Positions 25,712 to 35,693 are shown, counted from the stretch's first letter. The stretch is 64,000 nucleotides of DNA from Betaproteobacteria bacterium UKL13-2 (GCA_001602455.1 CP012157.1:2165733-2229732); one strand, 5' to 3'. The notes: generated by a model not told the origin, from the letters alone. Numbers and translations: made by a program.

Positions 25712-27661
25712 ATGTGCGGCATAAGCGGCTTCGTGACCTTTAGCCGGGCGGCATACGATGCAGATGCCGCGTTGCGCCACATGAACCGGCGGCTCTCGCA
25801 CCGTGGGCCGGATGCGGAAGGCTACTTTGCGCATGAAAATGTGTTTCTCGCGCATCGGCGGCTTGCGGTCATCGACATTGCCGCTAGCACGCAGCCGATG
25901 ACGACCGCCGATGGCAGACACACCATTGTTTTCAACGGGGAAATCTACAACTATCGAATTCTGCGAGAGGAGCTCCGTGCGCTCGGCAGGCACTTTGCCA
26001 CCAACGGCGATACCGAAGTGCTGTTGCAGGCGGTCGCCGAATGGGGGGATGGTGCGTTGCAGCGCATTGAAGGCATGTTCGCGTTTGCCAGCTTCGACAA
26101 GGCCGACCAAACCCTCTTGGTGGCGCGCGATCATCTCGGTGTCAAGCCGCTGCATTTTGTGGCAAATGCGACGACCTTTGCCTTGGCCTCTGAACTAAAG
26201 GCGCTGATCGAACATCCTGCGGTTTCAAAGGACATCAATCTGGATGCGCTGGGGCTATTTTTGGAATGCCAATACATTCCCGCGCCGCTCACGATTTACC
26301 GCGATGTTTCCAAACTTGAGGCAGGCCACGCGCTGCGCCTCAACGTCCGGACGGGTGATATTGCCCGATGGCAGTATTGGTCAGTTAATTACCAGCAAAA
26401 ACTGTCGGTCTGCGAGGGCGAGGCAACCGACCTGCTGGATGCTGAACTTCGTCGCTCGGTTACGTCGATGCTCGTTGCCGATGTTCCACTCGGTGCGTTT
26501 GTCAGTGGTGGCGTTGATTCAAGCGTCGTCGCGGCGTTGATGACGGATCTCACCGGCAAACCCATTGAGACGTTTAACCTCGGCTTCCTTGATCAATCCG
26601 GCCGTCCGGACACTACCCAGAGTGAACATGATGAGGCGGCAACGGTCGCCGCGCATTTGGGAAGCCACCACCACGCCTTGATGGTGAAGCCCTCAGACGT
26701 GACGGACGCATTTGGTGATTGGGTCAATGTGTTTGACGAACCGTTTGGTGATCAAGCCGCCCTCCCGACGATGTTGCTGTCAAAACTGACCCGCCAACAT
26801 GTGACCGTAGCGCTCACGGGTGAAGGCGCAGACGAGCTTTTTTCCGGTTATGCAAACTATCAAAAGCGGGTGGCCGAGGAAAAAATCTCCGCCATTTTGG
26901 GTGCGAGTGCGTCGCCCTTCCCTAGCCTGCTTGCGATGCTGCCCGCTGCCGCACGCAAAGATCGGCTCGTCAAAGCCATCATGCAGCCCAAGGCGAAGCG
27001 CTACGCGACCATCCCCAACGTGTTTGATCGTGCGTTGCAGCCAACGCTATTTTCCGAAGGGTTTCTGGCACAACAGAAAACACACATCGCCGACTATGCG
27101 GCGAAGTTCTACGATGAATGTAACGCCAGCGACTACATCGAGAAAATTATGTACGTCGATATGCGCCTCTGGCTACCAGATGATTTGCTGACCAAGGTCG
27201 ATCGCGCGACCATGGCCTATTCACTTGAGGCGCGTGTGCCGTATCTCGATCATCGCTTTGTCGAATTCGTTGCGCGTCTCGATCCTGCGTTAAAACAACA
27301 GGGCAAGACGACCAAATACATTCTCAAGAAGTTGGCCGCTAGCTACCTGCCGACGGAAATTGTCTATCGCAACAAACAGGGCTTTGTCATGCCGCTCTCC
27401 AGTTGGCTGCAGTCGAGCCTAAAGCCCCATGTGGACGCCGCACTCGGCACTGATCGCAATGGTCGCAGTCGCAATTGCAGCAATGGCAGCAATGGCAGCA
27501 GCAGCGGCGGACTCGCCAAGCGGGGCTTGTTTCGCGAAGGCGCATTGGCCAAGATCCAAGCCGAGCATGCCTCTGGACGCAGCAATCACGCCGGACGCAT
27601 TTGGGCGCTCACCGTCTTGGAGCAGTGGTTCCAGCGTTACGCACCCGAGTTTTCGCTTTGA
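25712..27661 (+). CDS. asnB: asparagine synthetase B-type amidotransferase 1
   Basis: 649 residues. Cys2 (MCGISG) is the class II glutamine amidotransferase nucleophile, followed by RLSHRGPDAEG, RLAVID and NGEIYNY. The synthetase domain has the ATP-PPi loop SGGVDSS (about 264-270) and GEGADELFSGY. Homologues in polysaccharide clusters amidate sugar or acyl carboxylates rather than free Asp. A Ser/Asn/Gly-rich insert (residues about 581-600, coded by a simple repeat at 27452-27511) interrupts the C-terminal part before LAKRGLFREG. It starts a four-gene operon; the next gene begins 6 nt downstream. Whether the product is free Asn or a glycan amide is open. Confidence 0.92.
   Translation: MCGISGFVTFSRAAYDADAALRHMNRRLSHRGPDAEGYFAHENVFLAHRRLAVIDIAASTQPMTTADGRHTIVFNGEIYNYRILREELRALGRHFATNGDTEVLLQAVAEWGDGALQRIEGMFAFASFDKADQTLLVARDHLGVKPLHFVANATTFALASELKALIEHPAVSKDINLDALGLFLECQYIPAPLTIYRDVSKLEAGHALRLNVRTGDIARWQYWSVNYQQKLSVCEGEATDLLDAELRRSVTSMLVADVPLGAFVSGGVDSSVVAALMTDLTGKPIETFNLGFLDQSGRPDTTQSEHDEAATVAAHLGSHHHALMVKPSDVTDAFGDWVNVFDEPFGDQAALPTMLLSKLTRQHVTVALTGEGADELFSGYANYQKRVAEEKISAILGASASPFPSLLAMLPAAARKDRLVKAIMQPKAKRYATIPNVFDRALQPTLFSEGFLAQQKTHIADYAAKFYDECNASDYIEKIMYVDMRLWLPDDLLTKVDRATMAYSLEARVPYLDHRFVEFVARLDPALKQQGKTTKYILKKLAASYLPTEIVYRNKQGFVMPLSSWLQSSLKPHVDAALGTDRNGRSRNCSNGSNGSSSGGLAKRGLFREGALAKIQAEHASGRSNHAGRIWALTVLEQWFQRYAPEFSL
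27452..27511 (+). repeat. simple-sequence insert in asnB
   Basis: Repeats of AGCAATGGC and AGC triplets encode SRNCSNGSNGSSSGG. The block is absent from the usual AsnB alignment, as judged by flanking conserved motifs. Confidence 0.7.
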
Positions 27662-27666
27662 GCGCC

Positions 27667-28785
27667 ATGCCGATGCTTTCGATTCTGCACACTGAATCGT
27701 CGATCGGTTGGGGTGGGCAGGAGATTCGCATCCTGACTGAAGCCCGCGGCATGCTTGATCGTGGCCACGAGGTCATGCTACTTACGCCCCCGAGTGCAGA
27801 GATGCTCCCTGCTGCAAAAAAAATGGGGGTTCCCGTTGAAGCCATCAATATTGAAAAAAAACGTTTTGGCGCGTTGCTCGAGCTTCGCCAATGGCTGGCA
27901 TCCAATGGCCGGCGTTACGACGTAATCAATACCCACAGTTCGACGGATTCTTGGCTGACCGCCATTGCGTGTCAGACATTGTCCGGCATGCCGCCAATTG
28001 TGCGGACACGCCATGTTTCCACTGCGATTAACAATCACTGGTCAACACGTTGGTTGTACACAAAGGCGACGGCGCACATTGCCACCACTGGCGAAGCGCT
28101 GAAGGCGCAGCTACATCGTGACAATGGCTATGCGCTTGAAAAGATGACCTCGGTCCGAACCGGCATTGATTTGAATCGCTTCCATCCACTCGACAAAACA
28201 GCGATGCGGGCGACGCTACGGGTGTCTGAAAATCCAACGATTGGAATTCTCGCGACGTTGCGCGATTGGAAGGGGCATGACTATTTACTTGATGCGCTGA
28301 AGTTGCTGCACATCGACTTTCCAGAATGGCGATTGATCATCATTGGTGACGGCCCGCAACGTGCTCGCCTCACATCGCGTGTTCAGGACGAAAACCTGTC
28401 TGGAATTGTGCGCTTCGTCGGCAATGTGGACAACGTCCCAGAATGGCTTTCGACCTTAGATGTTTTCACCCTTCCCTCTTTCGGCGATGAAGGCGTTCCG
28501 CAAGGCATCATGCAAGCGATGGCTTGCGGATTGCCGGTGGTCTCTACACCCGTTGGCGCAATCGCAGAGGCGGTGCAGGACGGCACGACCGGAATGTTAG
28601 TCGCACCGAAAAGTGCCCACGCGCTCGCCGCCGCGCTTGAACGATTGATGGCCGACGAGGCGTTGCGACGAAATATGGGACAGGCTGGTCGCGCCTACGC
28701 TTCGGCCTCCTTTGGCATAGATGTCATGTTGGATCGTATGACAGATGTATTTGTTCGCGCCGTCATGGCGCAGAAGGGTAAGTAG
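27667..28785 (+). CDS. GT4-family glycosyltransferase
   Basis: 372 residues from the ATG at 27667 (MPMLSILHTESS), 6 nt after the asnB stop; the frame is open further upstream inside asnB but without homology. GT-B fold: the acceptor half has HTESSIGWGGQEIRI near residue 8, and the donor half has the glycogen-phosphorylase-like motif with EGVPQGIMQAMACGLPVVST and the Glu expected to bind the nucleotide sugar. It is predicted to be cytoplasmic and to add a sugar to a surface glycan or LPS core. Three nucleotides separate it from the next gene. Confidence 0.92.
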   Translation: MPMLSILHTESSIGWGGQEIRILTEARGMLDRGHEVMLLTPPSAEMLPAAKKMGVPVEAINIEKKRFGALLELRQWLASNGRRYDVINTHSSTDSWLTAIACQTLSGMPPIVRTRHVSTAINNHWSTRWLYTKATAHIATTGEALKAQLHRDNGYALEKMTSVRTGIDLNRFHPLDKTAMRATLRVSENPTIGILATLRDWKGHDYLLDALKLLHIDFPEWRLIIIGDGPQRARLTSRVQDENLSGIVRFVGNVDNVPEWLSTLDVFTLPSFGDEGVPQGIMQAMACGLPVVSTPVGAIAEAVQDGTTGMLVAPKSAHALAAALERLMADEALRRNMGQAGRAYASASFGIDVMLDRMTDVFVRAVMAQKGK

Positions 28786-28787
28786 CG

Positions 28788-30731
28788 ATGTGCGGCATTG
28801 CCGGGTTCTTCGCCACGCACAACGTATCCGGCGCGACGGCGGAAGCGATGATGTCGGCACTCGGCAAGCGCGGCCCAGACGCGCAACAGAGTGTTCGGTG
28901 GAACGCGGACTGGAGCCGTGCCAGTGATACGGTGCGTGATACAGCAGGTGATACGGTCGGCGCACCGAGCGCACTGATTCACGCTCGCCTTTCCATCATC
29001 GATCCCCGCCCGATTTCCGATCAGCCGATGCAAAACGACGACGGCTCCGTCTGGATTTGTTACAACGGTGAAGTCTATGATTGGGCCGAACACGCCGAGA
29101 CACTAAAAGCGGCCGGAGCACAATTCAAGACAAGGTCCGACACCGAATTTATCTTGCACGCTTATCAACAATGGGGCATCGACATGATTTCGCGTTTGCG
29201 CGGCATGTTTGCGATTGCCATTCTCGACCTGCGGATAAAAAAGCTATGGCTGATTCGTGACCGAATGGGCCTCAAGCCGATGGTCTACTCCTGCATCGAC
29301 GGAAATTTGGCGTTTGGCTCCACCGTCCGCAGCGTGCTTCCCTTTGTGCCTGCCAATGCCCGCCAATGGGACCGTTATGCGATTGATGCCTACCTGGCGC
29401 ACCGCTATGTCCCCGCACCCCGCACCATTTTTGAAAACATCCAGCGTTTGCCCAACGCGCATTGGTTATCACTTGATTTGACAACCCGCCGACTTGAAAC
29501 CAAGTGTTATTGGACACCTCCCGCCGCACTGGCCGAACAACCCATACCCGATGAGCAATGGCTTGCGACGCTTGATGCAGCGGTATCCATGCGCACCGTT
29601 GCCGACCGACCGCTTGGCGTGTTTCTATCCTCTGGCATTGACTCATCAACGGTGGCATCTCGCCTTGCATTGACCGGGCACTCGGCGCTGCAAACATTTA
29701 CCGCAGGATTCGATAAGCCGGAAATGGATGAATCGCCTATGGCAGCAAAGATCGCGGCAGTATTGGGCTTTCCCAATCAAGTGATCGCTGTCCCCGGTTC
29801 AGTTCGTGACGACATCGATCAAATTATTGAAGACCTCGACGAACCATTTGCCGACCCATCGGCGATGCCGAGCTGGTATCTCGCGCGCGAGACCACCAAA
29901 CATGTGAAAGTGGTTTTGGGTGGAGACGGGGGCGACGAACTGTTTGCGGGCTACAAACGCTTTGACAAACATCTCAAGACAAGCTGGCGGCGCAGCATCT
30001 TCGGTGGCGACAACAGCGTGCCGCGCAATCGCGATATCGCTGGCGGTGGTGTGTCCAAGTTTTTCGACGAGGTCCGCCTAGACTGGTGGCGTGCCTACAG
30101 CCTGCGTTTCTCAGGCTTTACCCCTTCGCAGCGCGCCGCGTTGCAGCCCGCACTTGCAGGCAAAAGCCCAGTCTACTGGCGGGGGATGGAGCAAAGTACG
30201 GCGCAAAGTACGGCGCAAAAATGGCTGGAGACGGCCAATCCACGCGGGCCTGTCAGCGAGCTTCTGGAAATAGATCGCCTGAACTATTTGCCCGAATACA
30301 TCCTGCGTAAAGGCGACCTGTGCACCATGGCGCACGGACTTGAGCTGCGTGCGCCGTTGTTAGACCATACCTGGGTTTCACTGGTACAAAGCATGCCAGC
30401 CAGCCAACGGTTTACCCAGCCGGCCAAACAACTGTTGCGTGTGGCCATGCCACAACTTGCTGCGTCCGATATCGATCTGTTCAACGCCAAGAAAAAAGGC
30501 TTCAATCCGCCGCTAGACACTTGGTTGAAAATCGACCTCGCAGATCGGCTAGACGACATGCCTGCCAATCTTGAGCGGTTAACCGACGGTCAAATTCGCG
30601 GCAACGCCGCCAAACAACTCTTGATTTATTATCGCCGAGGAAAATCACGCTACGCTGAACAAATCTTTCAGTTGCTGGTCTTGGAGATGTCACTCACGCA
30701 GCTCGACAGACTACGCGGAGCGTTGCCGTGA
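28788..30731 (+). CDS. asparagine synthetase B-type amidotransferase 2
   Basis: 647 residues. Cys2 glutaminase nucleophile (MCGIAGF), KRGPDA, CYNGEVYDW; synthetase domain with SSGIDSS in place of the usual SGGxDSS loop, and GGDGGDELFAGY. It is clearly different from amidotransferase 1 and not a recent copy. Two short in-frame tandem duplications are inserted: GTGATACGGTGC-type 12-mers at 28924-28959 (SDTVRDTAGDTV) and GCAAAGTACGGC 12-mers at 30191-30214 (QSTAQSTAQ). It overlaps the next gene by 4 nt (GTGA). Paired AsnB-like enzymes in one glycan operon suggest two different amidation steps. Confidence 0.9.
   Translation: MCGIAGFFATHNVSGATAEAMMSALGKRGPDAQQSVRWNADWSRASDTVRDTAGDTVGAPSALIHARLSIIDPRPISDQPMQNDDGSVWICYNGEVYDWAEHAETLKAAGAQFKTRSDTEFILHAYQQWGIDMISRLRGMFAIAILDLRIKKLWLIRDRMGLKPMVYSCIDGNLAFGSTVRSVLPFVPANARQWDRYAIDAYLAHRYVPAPRTIFENIQRLPNAHWLSLDLTTRRLETKCYWTPPAALAEQPIPDEQWLATLDAAVSMRTVADRPLGVFLSSGIDSSTVASRLALTGHSALQTFTAGFDKPEMDESPMAAKIAAVLGFPNQVIAVPGSVRDDIDQIIEDLDEPFADPSAMPSWYLARETTKHVKVVLGGDGGDELFAGYKRFDKHLKTSWRRSIFGGDNSVPRNRDIAGGGVSKFFDEVRLDWWRAYSLRFSGFTPSQRAALQPALAGKSPVYWRGMEQSTAQSTAQKWLETANPRGPVSELLEIDRLNYLPEYILRKGDLCTMAHGLELRAPLLDHTWVSLVQSMPASQRFTQPAKQLLRVAMPQLAASDIDLFNAKKKGFNPPLDTWLKIDLADRLDDMPANLERLTDGQIRGNAAKQLLIYYRRGKSRYAEQIFQLLVLEMSLTQLDRLRGALP
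28924..28959 (+). repeat. 12-bp x 3 coding tandem repeat
   Basis: GTGATACGGTGC, GTGATACAGCAG and GTGATACGGTCG follow one another in frame, giving the peptide repeat DTVR-DTAG-DTVG. Confidence 0.85.
30191..30219 (+). repeat. 12-bp x 2.4 coding tandem repeat
   Basis: GCAAAGTACGGC is repeated exactly twice (30191-30202, 30203-30214) and then GCAAA follows. Confidence 0.85.
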
Positions 30732-31843
30732 TCATTACCGCAGCCGAGGCGGCTAGGGCCCAACGTGTCCTCATCATCAATGTCACCCGGATTGGCGATA
30801 CCCTACTTGCGACGCCGGCCATGCGTGCCATCGCCGCACATTTTCCAAACGCCACGGTCACCTGTCTGGGCCACCCGCAGCGTGCGGAGGTACTGCGGCA
30901 TTTGCCCTATCTCGGCAAGGTAGGCACGATCACCAAAAAATCGGCGTGGGCGCGCGGCTGGAAAGATGCCTTCACCAAGCCCGAATACGACTATGCGTTT
31001 GTGTGGGGACAAGATGGAGCATTGGTGAGTTACGCGCTCCGCAAGGCTCGCTGTGTCGTCGCCGAACGACAGCGGGATGACAAGATCAACCGGAAACTGG
31101 CCTTCGCTTTCGACGCCCCACCGCAGAACAGTATCCACGCGGTTGCGTGGTTTCTCGCAATGCCGTCCGCCGTGGGGATTTCGGTGAGAGGCTTGGGCAT
31201 TGATGTTGCGGTTACCGAAGACGAAAAACGCATCGCCGCTGCCACCATGTTTGGCGTTTTCGGCGCGTCAAATCACGCACCAATCATCGGATTTCAAGTC
31301 GCGAGTTTTGCGACCAAGGCGTGGCGCGATTGGCCGATTCAACGCTTTATTGATTTAGCCCTGCGCGTCATCCAACACTATCCAGACGCACGCTTTGTTT
31401 GTTTCGGTGCGCCCGGCGATCAACCGCGTATCGCAGAACTTGAACGCGCACTGCGTGGCCGGGTCATCAGTTTTGCAGGCAAGACAACACTGCGTGAAAC
31501 GGCGGCATTGATGTCTCACTTGGATCTCTACGTCGGCATCGACACCGGGCCCACCCATCTCTACAGTGCACTGAAGAAACCGATGGTAGTGTTGTATCAC
31601 CCATCCATCCCAAGCGCACTCTACAAACCGCTCGATCACCCTGCATTATCGGCAATCGATCACCCGCTGGCAGGCCCCACCTGTCGCGACAAAATTTCGA
31701 TGAATGAAATCGACGCGGAGCTTGTCTGGCGGGCGGTGCATGGCGCGCTAGAAGGTGAGCCTTCGACGCTTCCCGGCATGGCGTCACCGGGGATTGATGA
31801 AGGTGTGACGCCGTGGCCGGGTGACGCCCTCGCCTACAACTAA
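30728..31843 (+). CDS. heptosyltransferase-like GT9 glycosyltransferase
   Basis: 371 residues with a GTG start overlapping the asnB2 stop (GTGA). Family GT9 motifs: VTRIGDTLLATPAMRAI near the N-terminus and LYVGIDTGPTHLYSAL, which binds ADP-heptose in WaaC/WaaF. It probably transfers a heptose or related sugar to LPS core or a surface glycan in the cytoplasm. Last gene of the glycan operon. It ends 10 nt from the convergent acyl-CoA dehydrogenase gene, with no clear terminator between them. Confidence 0.9.
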   Translation: MIITAAEAARAQRVLIINVTRIGDTLLATPAMRAIAAHFPNATVTCLGHPQRAEVLRHLPYLGKVGTITKKSAWARGWKDAFTKPEYDYAFVWGQDGALVSYALRKARCVVAERQRDDKINRKLAFAFDAPPQNSIHAVAWFLAMPSAVGISVRGLGIDVAVTEDEKRIAAATMFGVFGASNHAPIIGFQVASFATKAWRDWPIQRFIDLALRVIQHYPDARFVCFGAPGDQPRIAELERALRGRVISFAGKTTLRETAALMSHLDLYVGIDTGPTHLYSALKKPMVVLYHPSIPSALYKPLDHPALSAIDHPLAGPTCRDKISMNEIDAELVWRAVHGALEGEPSTLPGMASPGIDEGVTPWPGDALAYN

Positions 31844-31853
31844 CTTGGCCGCG

Positions 31854-33677
31854 TTAGAAGTAAGCCTCTTCCATCGCCAACACACTGCTCGACCCGTTCA
31901 CGACGGCTTCTGCATACCCGTCAGCGAACGGCAGGATGTGGTCAGCGAAGAAACGCACGGTTAGGAGTTTGGCTTTTAAGAAATCCCTATCGCCCTCACC
32001 TTTGGCCAGCATTTCCGCCGCCGCGATGCCGGAGCGTGCCATGATCCAGCCACCGCATACGGTGCCGGCCAGCATCAAGTAATGCACCGCACCGGCGTTA
32101 ACTGCGCCCTGATTTTCTTTGAAGGTGATCGCGATCCACTCAGTCGCACGTTTGAAGTCTTCAAGCCCTCGTGCAAGCGTTTTTGCAATTGCTTTCAGAT
32201 TCACGTCAGGCGATGCCTCCAAGGTGCTCACTGTTTTTTGCATTTCGGCGATCAATGCGAGTGCCGTCTGTCCGCCTTCGCGTCCGACCTTACGACCCAC
32301 CAAGTCATTGGCCTGAATGCCGGTCGTGCCTTCATAAATCGCCGAGATGCGTGAATCGCGGTAGTACTGCGCTGCACCGGTCTCTTCGATGAAGCCCATG
32401 CCGCCGTGAATTTGTACGCCGAGCGAGGTAACCTCAATACCGGCTTCGGTCGAATACCCCTTCACAATCGGGATCATCAGATCGACCAGCGCTTGGTTGA
32501 ACCGTTTGGTGTGCTCATCCTCGGCGCGATCCGCGAGATCAAGACACTTCGCGGTCCAATAAATCATCGCACGACACGCTTCGGCGTATGCACGCATGGT
32601 CATCAACATGCGCTTGATATCCGGGTGATAGATGATGGGTACGGACTTCGGCGCGGTGCCCAAACTGGCCGGCACCGGTACGGTCGGACGACCTTGGACC
32701 CGTTCACGCGCCCAGACCAACGCGTGTTGGTAGGCGCGTTCGGCGATCGAGACCCCTTCGAGTCCAACCCCTAGCCGCGCAGCGTTCATCATCACGAACA
32801 TATATTCAAGACCGCGATTGATCTCGCCAATCGGGTAGCCGATCGCGCCGCCGCGTTTTTCATCTTCACCGTAAATCATCACGCAAGTCGGGCTGGCATG
32901 GATGCCGAGTTTGTGTTCGATGGACGCACACTTCACATCATTGCGTTCGCCCAATGAGCCGTCGGCATTCACCAACACCTTCGGCACCAAAAACAGCGAA
33001 ATGCCCTTCACCCCTTCCGGTGCACCTTCCACTCGGGCAAGCACGAGATGGATGATGTTCTCGGTGTAATCGTGGTCGCCATAAGTAATGAAAATTTTCT
33101 GGCCGGTAATCTTGTAGCTGCCATCGCCAACGGGGACAGCCTTAGTGCGGACCAAGGCCAAATCGGAGCCCGCCTGCGGCTCGGTCAAGTTCATCGTGCC
33201 AGTCCATTTCCCGGCAGTCATGTTCGGCAGGAACTTATCTTTAAGCTCTTGCGAGGCGTGTTGATCCAACGCCTCAATCGCCCCCAACGTCAGTAGAGGG
33301 CAAAGTTTGAACGCCATGTTGGCGCTTCCCAACATCTCAGAAACCGGCGTCGCCACCAAGTGGGGCAAGCCCTGCCCACCAAATTCAACCGGGGCCTCTA
33401 GGCCACTCCAGCCGCCTTCGACATACTTCCAATAGGCGTCCTTAAAGCCCTTCGGCGTCGTGACATTGCCATTGATAATCTTGGCCCCTTCTTGATCGCC
33501 GGAGCGATTCAGTGGTGCGAGCACCTCACTCGAAAATTTTCCCGCTTCAGACAATATCGCATCAACCAAGTCGTCGGTGATTTCTTCACACCCGGGCAGC
33601 TTGCCAATGTCAGACATACCAACAACGTGTTTTAAGACAAACGAGATATCTTTCAGTGGCGCGGTGTATTGGGACAT
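31854..33677 (-). CDS. acyl-CoA dehydrogenase, large (about 600 aa) type
   Basis: 607 residues. An extra N-terminal segment (YTAPLKDISFVLKHVVGM) and a C-terminal extension after the core place it in the long AcylCoA_DH_N-containing subgroup rather than the usual 380-residue form. FAD/substrate motifs NLTEPQAGSDL and KIFITYGDHDYTENI are present. The catalytic Glu is in AIYEGTTGIQ. It oxidises acyl-CoA to trans-2-enoyl-CoA and passes electrons to ETF, encoded immediately upstream. It is third in the etfB-etfA-acd operon. Chain-length preference unknown. Confidence 0.93.
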   Translation of the reverse strand: MSQYTAPLKDISFVLKHVVGMSDIGKLPGCEEITDDLVDAILSEAGKFSSEVLAPLNRSGDQEGAKIINGNVTTPKGFKDAYWKYVEGGWSGLEAPVEFGGQGLPHLVATPVSEMLGSANMAFKLCPLLTLGAIEALDQHASQELKDKFLPNMTAGKWTGTMNLTEPQAGSDLALVRTKAVPVGDGSYKITGQKIFITYGDHDYTENIIHLVLARVEGAPEGVKGISLFLVPKVLVNADGSLGERNDVKCASIEHKLGIHASPTCVMIYGEDEKRGGAIGYPIGEINRGLEYMFVMMNAARLGVGLEGVSIAERAYQHALVWARERVQGRPTVPVPASLGTAPKSVPIIYHPDIKRMLMTMRAYAEACRAMIYWTAKCLDLADRAEDEHTKRFNQALVDLMIPIVKGYSTEAGIEVTSLGVQIHGGMGFIEETGAAQYYRDSRISAIYEGTTGIQANDLVGRKVGREGGQTALALIAEMQKTVSTLEASPDVNLKAIAKTLARGLEDFKRATEWIAITFKENQGAVNAGAVHYLMLAGTVCGGWIMARSGIAAAEMLAKGEGDRDFLKAKLLTVRFFADHILPFADGYAEAVVNGSSSVLAMEEAYF

Positions 33678-33726
33678 GGGGGACTTGGTTCTCTCATTAA
33701 AGTTACGGTGCGGTATTGTCGTCGCG

Positions 33727-34659
33727 TTACAACGCGGCGGTCAGTTCGGGTACCAAGGTAAACAGATCACCAACCAAGCCGTAGTCCGCCACTTGGAAAA
33801 TCGGCGCTTCCGGGTCTTTGTTGATCGCAACGATGACCTTGCTGTCTTTCATTCCGGCCAAATGCTGGATAGCGCCGGAGATGCCCACGGCGATATAGAG
33901 TTCCGGCGCAACGACTTTCCCGGTCTGGCCAACTTGATAGTCATTCGGCACAAAACCGGCATCAACGGCTGCGCGTGAAGCGCCTAAGGCGGCACCGAGT
34001 TTGTCGGCAAGAGGCTCCAACACCTGACGGTAACGGTCCCCGTCGCCCATCCCCCGCCCACCCGATACGATGCGTTTTGCCGCCACCAACTCAGGGCGGT
34101 CGGACTTGGTGAGCTCTTGCCCGGTGACCTTCGATAGGCCGTTATCCGCAGGTGCTGCGATAGTCTCGATTGTTGCAGTACCACCGGTTGCTGCAACGGC
34201 ATCGAAGCCCGTCGCACGCACCGTGAGCACTTTGATCGCATCAGATGATTTCACCGTCGCGAATGCGTTGCCGGCATAGATGGGGCGCACGAATGTATCG
34301 GGCGAATCGACCGCGACCACGTCTGACAACTGCGCCACATCCAATAACGCAGCGACGCGCGGCGCGGTGTTTTTGCCAGATGCACTGGCTGGGAACACGA
34401 CGTGGGAATAGTTCTTTGCAAGGCCTACCACCAATGGCGCGAGATTTTCTGCAACGGCCGACCCCAGATGCGGCGCATCGGCGACCAGAACCTTGGTCAC
34501 CCCGAATAGCATCGCCGCAGCAGTTGCCGCCGCGCTACAGTGATTGCCTGCGACGAGAACATGAATCTCGCCACCAATTTTTTGCGCACAAGCCACAGTT
34601 GCCGTAACGCCCGATTTGAGCGCGTTGTTATCGTGATCTGCGATGACCAGAATAGACAT
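33727..34659 (-). CDS. etfA: electron transfer flavoprotein alpha subunit
   Basis: 310 residues from the ATG at 34659 ([11 protein letters not shown]), preceded by AGGA at a good distance; the longer frame to 34707 is not conserved. The C-terminal FAD domain is typical: [37 protein letters not shown] and [20 protein letters not shown]. It forms a dimer with EtfB and carries electrons from acyl-CoA dehydrogenases to ETF:ubiquinone oxidoreductase. Confidence 0.97.
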   Translation of the reverse strand: MSILVIADHDNNALKSGVTATVACAQKIGGEIHVLVAGNHCSAAATAAAMLFGVTKVLVADAPHLGSAVAENLAPLVVGLAKNYSHVVFPASASGKNTAPRVAALLDVAQLSDVVAVDSPDTFVRPIYAGNAFATVKSSDAIKVLTVRATGFDAVAATGGTATIETIAAPADNGLSKVTGQELTKSDRPELVAAKRIVSGGRGMGDGDRYRQVLEPLADKLGAALGASRAAVDAGFVPNDYQVGQTGKVVAPELYIAVGISGAIQHLAGMKDSKVIVAINKDPEAPIFQVADYGLVGDLFTLVPELTAAL

Positions 34660-34717
34660 TTCAATTTTTCCTGAAAGCGTTATCTTGTAGGGGATGATGT
34701 TTAGCAAGGCGAGTGAA

Positions 34718-35467
34718 CTAAATTACCTTGGCCTCGTTCTTTAACTTGTCAACCAGCGCGGCGACGTCTGCCACCATCACGCCGCCTTTGCGTTTCGGCG
34801 GCTCAACGACTTTCAGCGTGGTCAGACGTGGTGCAACATCAACACCCAGCCCCTCGGGCGTGAACACATCAAGTTGTTTTTTCTTGGCCTTCATGATGTT
34901 CGGTAGCGTCGCATAACGCGGCGTGTTCAAACGTAAATCAGTGGTGATGATCGCTGGCAACTTAATCGACAGCGTTTCCAATCCCCCGTCGATTTCGCGT
35001 GTCACGACGGCCTCGCCACCTGTCACGACAACCTTTGACGCAAAGGTGGCTTGCGACCAACCCAGCAGGGCGGCGAGCATCTGGCCGGTTTGGTTTGAAT
35101 CATCATCAATCGCCTGCTTACCCAGCAAGACGATTTGTGGCGTCTCGGTGGCGACAATCGCTTTGAGCACTTTCGCCACGCCCAGCGGTTGGATCTCGTT
35201 ACTGGTCTCAACCAAAATGGCCCGATCGGCGCCCAGCGCAAGTGCAGTACGCAGGGTCTCTTGGCACTGAGTCACACCGATGGACACCGCAACGATCTCT
35301 GTCGCAATACCGGCTTCTTTGAGTCTTGCGGCTTCTTCTATGGCGATCTCGTCGAAGGGGTTCATCGACATCTTGACGTTGGCGAGATCCACACCGGTCT
35401 GATCGGCGTTGACACGGACTTTTACGTTGTAATCCACAACGCGTTTTACGGGGACTAGAATTTTCAT
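34718..35467 (-). CDS. etfB: electron transfer flavoprotein beta subunit
   Basis: 249 residues, standard length. [19 protein letters not shown] at the N-terminus, the AMP-binding region [13 protein letters not shown] and the recognition-loop region around [11 protein letters not shown] are conserved. First gene of the operon with etfA (58 nt gap) and the acyl-CoA dehydrogenase. A palindrome CAAAC-N4-GTTTG next to a TATAAT lies 27 nt upstream. Confidence 0.97.
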   Translation of the reverse strand: MKILVPVKRVVDYNVKVRVNADQTGVDLANVKMSMNPFDEIAIEEAARLKEAGIATEIVAVSIGVTQCQETLRTALALGADRAILVETSNEIQPLGVAKVLKAIVATETPQIVLLGKQAIDDDSNQTGQMLAALLGWSQATFASKVVVTGGEAVVTREIDGGLETLSIKLPAIITTDLRLNTPRYATLPNIMKAKKKQLDVFTPEGLGVDVAPRLTTLKVVEPPKRKGGVMVADVAALVDKLKNEAKVI

Positions 35468-35493
35468 CGGCGGGCAGAAGGAAAGTGGAAAAT

Positions 35494-35516
35494 TTCAAAC
35501 AAGCGTTTGAATTATA
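35494..35516 (-). promoter_or_regulatory. etfB promoter -10 with PsrA-like box
   Basis: Perfect 7-bp arms TTCAAAC (35494-35500) and GTTTGAA (35505-35511) around AAGC. The CAAAC-N4-GTTTG core matches the known binding pattern of the TetR-family fatty-acid regulator PsrA, which controls etf genes in Pseudomonas. TATAAT on the minus strand (35511-35516) touches it, so a bound protein would cover the transcription start. The -35 is poor. Confidence 0.65.
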
Positions 35517-35693
35517 GAGGAGCGCAGGTGGATTGAGCTGATACCGCCCCCCCCGGATTTCTTACTCACCCCAAAACTGTCGCCCCGGACAACGCGGCCC
35601 GCTTCATCGGCCATTTAAGTCCGGCGTCCAATCTTGGTTGCAAGCCACGACGGGCCATTCGGCCCTAGCGGCTGCGGGGCTCTGGTCTAGGGA

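Noticed and set aside
27475-27666. N-terminal extension of the GT4 gene into asnB
   Set aside because: Gln/Arg-rich translation of the asnB simple-sequence repeat; homology to GT4 begins at 27667.
25712-31843. Exosortase (XrtA/EpsH) cluster
   Set aside because: AsnB-like amidotransferases are common there, but no exosortase, PEP-CTERM protein or EpsH-type genes are in the window.
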